A stretch of 64,000 bases of DNA, taken from the NCBI RefSeq assembly GCF_047549485.1, contig NZ_CP180191.1, forward strand, positions 3,765,665 through 3,829,664, in the 5' to 3' direction. A program made the translations under genes and the position numbers. Below, one piece after another: positions 60,254 to 64,000 of the stretch. The stretch is from Piscinibacterium candidicorallinum. Its GTDB lineage: Bacteria; Pseudomonadota; Gammaproteobacteria; Burkholderiales; Burkholderiaceae_C. The notes beneath the pieces are model-generated. The model was not told the DNA's origin and searched no databases. It was given only the letters and a program-made list of their open reading frames with translations. Numbering within the stretch: position 1 is the first letter of the stretch; the number at the start of each line of letters is the position of its first letter.

Positions 60254-61920
60254 TGCTTTTCGAGCTGCCGGTAGATCCACCACTGCTGCGCAATCGAGAG
60301 CACGTTGTTCACGATGTAGTACAGCACCAGGCCGCTGGGGAAGAACAGGAACATCACCGCAAACACGGCCTGCATGATCATCAGGATGCGCGCCTGCATC
60401 GGGTCCGGCGGCGTGGGGTTGAGCTTGAACTGGGCCCACATGGTCACGGCCAGCACGATGGGGAGGATGTACCAGGGGTCGGGCGTGGAGAGATCCTTGA
60501 CCCAGAGCAGCCAGGGCGCGTGGCGCATTTCGACGCTGCCCAAGAGCACCCAGTACAGGGCCAGGAACACCGGGATGGTGATGAGGATCGGCAGGCAGCC
60601 GCCCAGGGGGTTGATCTTCTCGGTCTTGTAGAGCTCCATCATGGCCTGATTGAGCTTCATCTTGTCGTCGCCGTACTTCTCGCGCAGCGCCATCATGCGA
60701 GGCGTGACCTGCTTCATCTTGGCCATGCTCTTGTAGGCGGTGGCCATGGGGAAATAGAAGATCGCCTTGATGATGACGGTCAGGAAGATGATGGCCCAGC
60801 CCCAGTTGCCGAAGATGCCGTGCAGCCACAGCAGCAGGTAGTACATGGGCTTGGCGATCACGGTCAGCCAGCTGTAGTCCACCACCAGGTCCAGACCCGG
60901 GGCAACCTTCTTGAGCATCTGCTGGTCTTGCGGGCCGATCAGCAGCACGGCCTCGTGCTCGACCTTGCCGGCGGGTGCCACGCTGGGCAGATTGGCCAGA
61001 TAGCCGATGCGATAGCCCAGCCCGTTGGGGTCCTTGTCGGCGTAGTAGTTGCGCTCCAGACCCTGCGGCGGCACCCAGGCAGAGACAAAGTAGTGCTGGA
61101 TCATCGACACCCAGCCGTTGTTGCCACTCTTGCTGTGGCTGGCCTTGCCTTTGGCGATGTCCTCGAAGGGAATCTTCTGGAACTTGTCGGCCTCGGTGTA
61201 CATCGCCGGACCGGTGAAGGTGTGGATGAAGTAGTCGTTGATGCCTGCTGACACCTTGTCGCCATGACGGCGCAGATGGCTGTAGACGGCGGGCACCACG
61301 GGCTCGGCGCGCAGGTTCTCGACCGTCAGGCGCTGCTTGATGCTGTAGCTGCCGGGCTCGAGCGTGTAGGTGCGCGTCAGGCGCAGCCCGCCTTGCTCGG
61401 CGGTCAGGCTCAGCACATTGGCCGGCGTGCCGGGCACCACGGTGAAGGCGCTCAGGTGCGTGGGCACTTCGCTGCCGGCCAGCAGCAGCCCGCTCTCAGC
61501 CACATAGGGCTTGCCCGGCTCGTTGGACAGCAGCACGAAGTTCTCCTTCAGACTGCGGTCGGCCTTGTGCTGCAGCAGCTCGGCGCGCTCCACCACACCG
61601 CCCTTGGTGTTGATGGACAGCTTGAGCACGTCGTTGGCGAGGGTCAGTACCTCGCCCTTGAACTCGGTGGCCGCAGGTGCGGCCGGGTTTGCCGCGCCCG
61701 GCGTGGCGGCGCTGGCCGTGCCCGTGACCGCCGGTTGCGACAGACCCACCCCTGGTGCCGCGGGCGGCGTGCCGGCCTTGCCCTGCTGAGTCTGGGTCTG
61801 CCCGGTCTGCGGCCCGAACATCGAGGGTTGGCCCGTGTGCTTGAGCCAGCCGTCCCAGAGGAAGATCAGGGAGAAACCGAAGATCGCCCACAGGATGAAA
61901 CGCTGCGTATTCGAATTCAT
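60235..61920 (-). CDS. yidC: Membrane protein insertase YidC
   Basis: A 561-residue insertase. N-terminal helix (FILWAIFGFSLIFLWDGWL), a large periplasmic domain (about 110-350), then the conserved core with five helices (WLTVIAKPMYYLLLWLHGIF, NWGWAIIFLTVIIKAIFYFP, PILITIPVFLALYWVLL). A linker rich in Gly, Thr, Gln and Pro follows the first helix. ATG 61920 overlaps the yidD stop by 4 bp. Confidence 0.97.
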   Translation of the reverse strand: MNSNTQRFILWAIFGFSLIFLWDGWLKHTGQPSMFGPQTGQTQTQQGKAGTPPAAPGVGLSQPAVTGTASAATPGAANPAAPAATEFKGEVLTLANDVLKLSINTKGGVVERAELLQHKADRSLKENFVLLSNEPGKPYVAESGLLLAGSEVPTHLSAFTVVPGTPANVLSLTAEQGGLRLTRTYTLEPGSYSIKQRLTVENLRAEPVVPAVYSHLRRHGDKVSAGINDYFIHTFTGPAMYTEADKFQKIPFEDIAKGKASHSKSGNNGWVSMIQHYFVSAWVPPQGLERNYYADKDPNGLGYRIGYLANLPSVAPAGKVEHEAVLLIGPQDQQMLKKVAPGLDLVVDYSWLTVIAKPMYYLLLWLHGIFGNWGWAIIFLTVIIKAIFYFPMATAYKSMAKMKQVTPRMMALREKYGDDKMKLNQAMMELYKTEKINPLGGCLPILITIPVFLALYWVLLGSVEMRHAPWLLWVKDLSTPDPWYILPIVLAVTMWAQFKLNPTPPDPMQARILMIMQAVFAVMFLFFPSGLVLYYIVNNVLSIAQQWWIYRQLEKQGYKMR

Positions 61921-62345
61921 GAATGCGGTTTGGGGTTGGGTGATGCGGGGTTGGGTGATGCAGGTGAAGCAGCGGGGTCGGCCGCGGCTAGCGCGCCATC
62001 GCGCTCGGGGTGTCCGGTCAGTGCACTCGGGCTGGAAGTCGACGCGACGGTGCAGGCACAACGGGGCTTGAAGACCCGCCCGTCATCTGGAACCGGGTCC
62101 GGTCCGCCTTCGCACCAAGGGTTGCAGCGGGCAATTCGCCAAGCGGTCAGTAATGTACCCCGCGCCGCACCATGCTTCCTGACAGCCTCCATGCCGTAGG
62201 CCGAACAACTCGGGGTAAACCTGCAAGAGCGCCCGACAATCGGCGAACCGACATAGCGATACACGCGGATCAGCCCCAGCAGCAAGGCGGCGGGCAGATC
62301 CACCAGCCAGGCCGCGATCTGGCGCAGCCGGTGCGCAAGGTTCAT
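61917..62345 (-). CDS. yidD: Membrane protein insertion efficiency factor YidD, with long tail
   Basis: A 142-residue YidD. The core (IRVYRYVGSPIVGRSCRFTPSC-type block, ARCNPWCEGGPDPVP) is within the first 90 residues; the usual length is about 70-90. The extra tail is low-complexity and Pro/Ser/Ala-rich (PASPNPASPNPKPHS) and is partly coded by a tandem DNA repeat. It overlaps rnpA and yidC by 4 bp each. Confidence 0.92.
   Translation of the reverse strand: MNLAHRLRQIAAWLVDLPAALLLGLIRVYRYVGSPIVGRSCRFTPSCSAYGMEAVRKHGAARGTLLTAWRIARCNPWCEGGPDPVPDDGRVFKPRCACTVASTSSPSALTGHPERDGALAAADPAASPASPNPASPNPKPHS
61932..61961 (-). repeat. Tandem 15-bp duplication in the yidD tail
   Basis: GGGGTTGGGTGATGC occurs twice in a row, coding the PASPN repeat in YidD. 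Confidence 0.85.
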
Positions 62346-62836
62346 GGCGCGGCTCCGCTGCTTGCGGCCGCTGCCGCGGGCGGGGTCAGCAACTCGGTGG
62401 CAGTGCTTGCGCCGCGCGCAAGGCTAACGGCGCGGCGCTGCACGTCAGCCCAGAGCTGCGTCAGCTCCTCGTGCAGCTGCGGTGCATGGGGGTTGAAACC
62501 GGCGCCGGTCAGGCGTACGAACACGTCGCAGGCCGGAGTAGTGGCCAGGCGCTCGATCTCGAAGTGATTGCGGACCAGCCGCTTGATCCGGTTGCGGTCC
62601 ACCGCATGATTGAAATGCCGCTTGGCCACCACCAGCCCGAGGCGATGGCGCAGCAACGCGCCTGAGGTGGCCGTCAGCGACGGCGTGCGAACCTGCACCA
62701 GCACCTGGAAGTGCGCACTGCGCAGCCGCACGCCGGCAGGCGGCGGGCTAGCACCGCTCGACGCAGCCGGCTTGCGCATGAAGGCCGCCGCAAAAGCAGC
62801 GGACTCATGCAGGCGGCGGGACTTCAGGCGACCCAT
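62342..62836 (-). CDS. rnpA: Ribonuclease P protein component
   Basis: A 164-residue RnpA, which helps the RNase P RNA process tRNA 5' ends. The family RNR motif KRHFNHAVDRNRIKRLVRNH is in the middle (about 92-111). It is longer than the usual 115-125: an extra Ser/Pro-rich stretch near residues 22-36 and an Ala-rich C-terminal tail. It overlaps yidD by 4 bp. Confidence 0.95.
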   Translation of the reverse strand: MGRLKSRRLHESAAFAAAFMRKPAASSGASPPPAGVRLRSAHFQVLVQVRTPSLTATSGALLRHRLGLVVAKRHFNHAVDRNRIKRLVRNHFEIERLATTPACDVFVRLTGAGFNPHAPQLHEELTQLWADVQRRAVSLARGASTATELLTPPAAAAASSGAAP

Positions 62837-62913
62837 CGTGCGGCTTCGGCGAGGAGACTTTGGGGTGCAGCAGGCATGGGCGGCAAGGTGCTCGGTGGCC
62901 GATCAGGCTGTTG

Positions 62914-62936
62914 CCGGTCCGATTCAAGCGGACCGG
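62914..62936. repeat. Hairpin upstream of rnpA
   Basis: CCGGTCCG / CGGACCGG, a perfect 8-bp stem between the terminator and the rnpA start. Confidence 0.5.
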
Positions 62937-62940
62937 AAAC

Positions 62941-62968
62941 AAAAAAGCGGCCGCTCGGGCCGCTCTTT
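62941..62968 (-). terminator. Intrinsic terminator between rpmH and rnpA
   Basis: On the minus strand AGCGGCC / GGCCGCT with a 5-nt loop and TTTTTT. It lies about 120 bp past the rpmH stop and 105 bp before rnpA. Confidence 0.82.
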
Positions 62969-63086
62969 GTACGTCTGCATCCGCTGCCGGGGGGCGGATC
63001 CGACAGGCGCTGCCTGTGTCGGACTGAACCCTGACGCAGCCTCGCCAGATCCGGTGCGACGCCGCTTGCGCAGCGTCAACACAGCA

Positions 63087-63224
63087 TCAAGCCACGGCCA
63101 GGCGCTTGCGGCCCTTGGCGCGGCGTGCGTTCAGGACAGCGCGGCCGCCCTTGGTCTTCATGCGGGCACGGAAACCGTGGGTGCGCTTGCGGCGGATGAC
63201 GGAGGGTTGGAAGGTGCGTTTCAT
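63087..63224 (-). CDS. rpmH: 50S ribosomal protein L34
   Basis: A 45-residue L34 (usual 44), starting MKRTFQPSVIRRKRTHGFRA. It is a basic ribosomal protein at the entrance of the large-subunit core. ATG 63224 is the standard start. Its probable promoter lies about 300 bp upstream, so the leader is long. Confidence 0.97.
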   Translation of the reverse strand: MKRTFQPSVIRRKRTHGFRARMKTKGGRAVLNARRAKGRKRLAVA

Positions 63225-63434
63225 GGTCGCTCTCAGTATTCGAAGCAGTGATTTCGTGTTGGCTGCGTGCTTGTCTGCGAGGCCCCGCGCTGGGAGCCGG
63301 CAGTGCGTCCGTTCAACCTGCACCCTGAGGTGCCGGCGCGGCATGCTGCAGCCCTTGGCCCGACCTATTGCTTCAAAGCGTCCGTCTTGGTGGCCGGGAG
63401 CCGCCTGCGCTGCAACCCGTCCAGCAAGCCAAGC

Positions 63435-63470
63435 CCATCAGGGCAACTCAGCCGGCGTGTTCCCTGATGG
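63435..63470. repeat. Inverted repeat in the rpmH leader
   Basis: CCATCAGGG / CCCTGATGG with an 18-nt spacer between, inside the predicted rpmH leader. Confidence 0.6.
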
Positions 63471-63521
63471 TGCGTACGCTCGGCATCTGCAAAGCGCCCG
63501 AAGAATCAGGAAAAGCCCATG

Positions 63522-63551
63522 ATTAGAGCCCAGAAAAGCCTTATCTGTCAA
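63522..63551 (-). promoter_or_regulatory. Sigma-70 promoter for rpmH
   Basis: On the minus strand: -35 TTGACA (63551-63546), 18-nt spacer, -10 TCTAAT (63527-63522). It is the strongest promoter match in the window. Confidence 0.75.
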
Positions 63552-63792
63552 CGAGTTATGCCGCGGCTTCCTCGGGGCTGCTAGAGCCCGGCCTCGGGCC
63601 CGCCTGGGCGCAAGCCGCCGTGGCGGACGCTCGGCCGGCCCGTTTGCGCCAAAAAAGTGAACTGCCGCCGCTGTGCGCAGCGCCGTGAAGGCGAGCAATT
63701 ACTCACCAAAATGCGAGGCGTGCAGCGCAGGTCGAAAGTCCGCAAACGCCTGTCGTAAACCCTAGGACAAACGGCCATATGCAGGTGTACGC

Positions 63793-63801
63793 TGTGGATA
63801 A
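63793..63801 (-). promoter_or_regulatory. DnaA box
   Basis: TGTGGATAA, perfect reverse complement of TTATCCACA. Confidence 0.75.
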
Positions 63802-64000
63802 CCGCCTCAAGAGGGCGTTTGGCAGCACTAATCAACATCACAATATGAATAAGTACACACGAGGTTGGGAGACCTCAGACCGCGCAGCCGCATCGGGCGC
63901 TGTGGTCTGCGACGAGGCCGCGGTGGCGCGCAAGTTGACTTGTACGCATCATTCAGTTCAGTCCTTCATCGAATCCCCCCGGCCGGACGCCTGCTGATCC

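Larger units (their letters stand above)
63225..64000. other. 776-bp origin-proximal noncoding region (probable oriC flank)
   Basis: It lies between rpmH and the window edge, where dnaA should follow. It holds the rpmH promoter, a 9-bp inverted repeat (63435-63443 / 63462-63470), a perfect DnaA box and AT-richer stretches at 63500-63560 and 63820-63860. Only one perfect DnaA box is visible, so the main origin part may be beyond the edge. Confidence 0.6.

Noticed and set aside
63536..63560. TTATCTGTC as a second DnaA box
   Set aside because: Only five of nine bases match the consensus, and it overlaps the -35 of the rpmH promoter.

Overview
The window is about 64 kb of GC-rich (roughly two-thirds G+C by eye) chromosomal DNA from a betaproteobacterium, most likely order Burkholderiales. 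The evidence is the origin-proximal block rpmH-rnpA-yidD-yidC-mnmE, mnmG-rsmG, parA-parB and atpIBEFHAGDC, the parS sites, and the protein sequences. The genus cannot be named from the sequence alone. The right edge (about 63.2-64 kb) looks like the flank of oriC: a perfect DnaA box lies at 63793-63801 and dnaA would be expected just outside. No rRNA, tRNA, CRISPR array, prophage or complete insertion sequence was found.

Layout. 1-16.2 kb is a mosaic of small metabolic and regulatory genes: partial Cu/Zn superoxide dismutase, EamA exporter, acyl-CoA dehydrogenase, MarC, type II NADH dehydrogenase, YaeQ, a membrane zinc-ribbon protein, methyltransferase, DsrE, an HCCA-isomerase-like protein, an ECF sigma factor with a probable membrane partner, and a LytS/LytTR two-component system preceded by a stand-alone 2TM protein. 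16.4-37.2 kb is accessory: an orphan Imm53 immunity gene, a TonB-dependent receptor, an APC permease, a glycine-zipper protein of unknown function, a large TPR/winged-helix regulator, an orphan amino-acid binding protein, two tandem membrane-anchored paralogues of unknown function, an M20 peptidase, an S9 peptidase and a hemerythrin protein. 37.3-44.7 kb is the complete F1Fo ATP synthase operon, all on the minus strand, with its own promoter and a structured leader.

44.7-63.2 kb is the origin-proximal core: parB, parA (with a small hydrolase and a GNAT gene between them), a LysE exporter, rsmG, mnmG, three parS sites around a subtilisin-like protease gene, a TauE/SafE permease, two PhnD-like binding proteins flanking a small secreted protein, mnmE, yidC, yidD, rnpA and rpmH. 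Overlapping start/stop codons show translational coupling in yidC/yidD/rnpA, parA/hydrolase and the 2TM/kinase/regulator operon.

The most unusual feature is a dispersed family of about 55-bp imperfect palindromes with a conserved left end CGCTTGTCTGG and a core stem TTTTCAGGCA/TGGCCTGAAGA. About fourteen units lie in intergenic gaps across the window. Most are single; two loci hold face-to-face pairs bounded by inverted CGCTTGTCTGG arms. One unit supplies the last codons and stop of a GNAT gene. The family behaves like a REP/BIME repeat but I do not recognise it as a named one.
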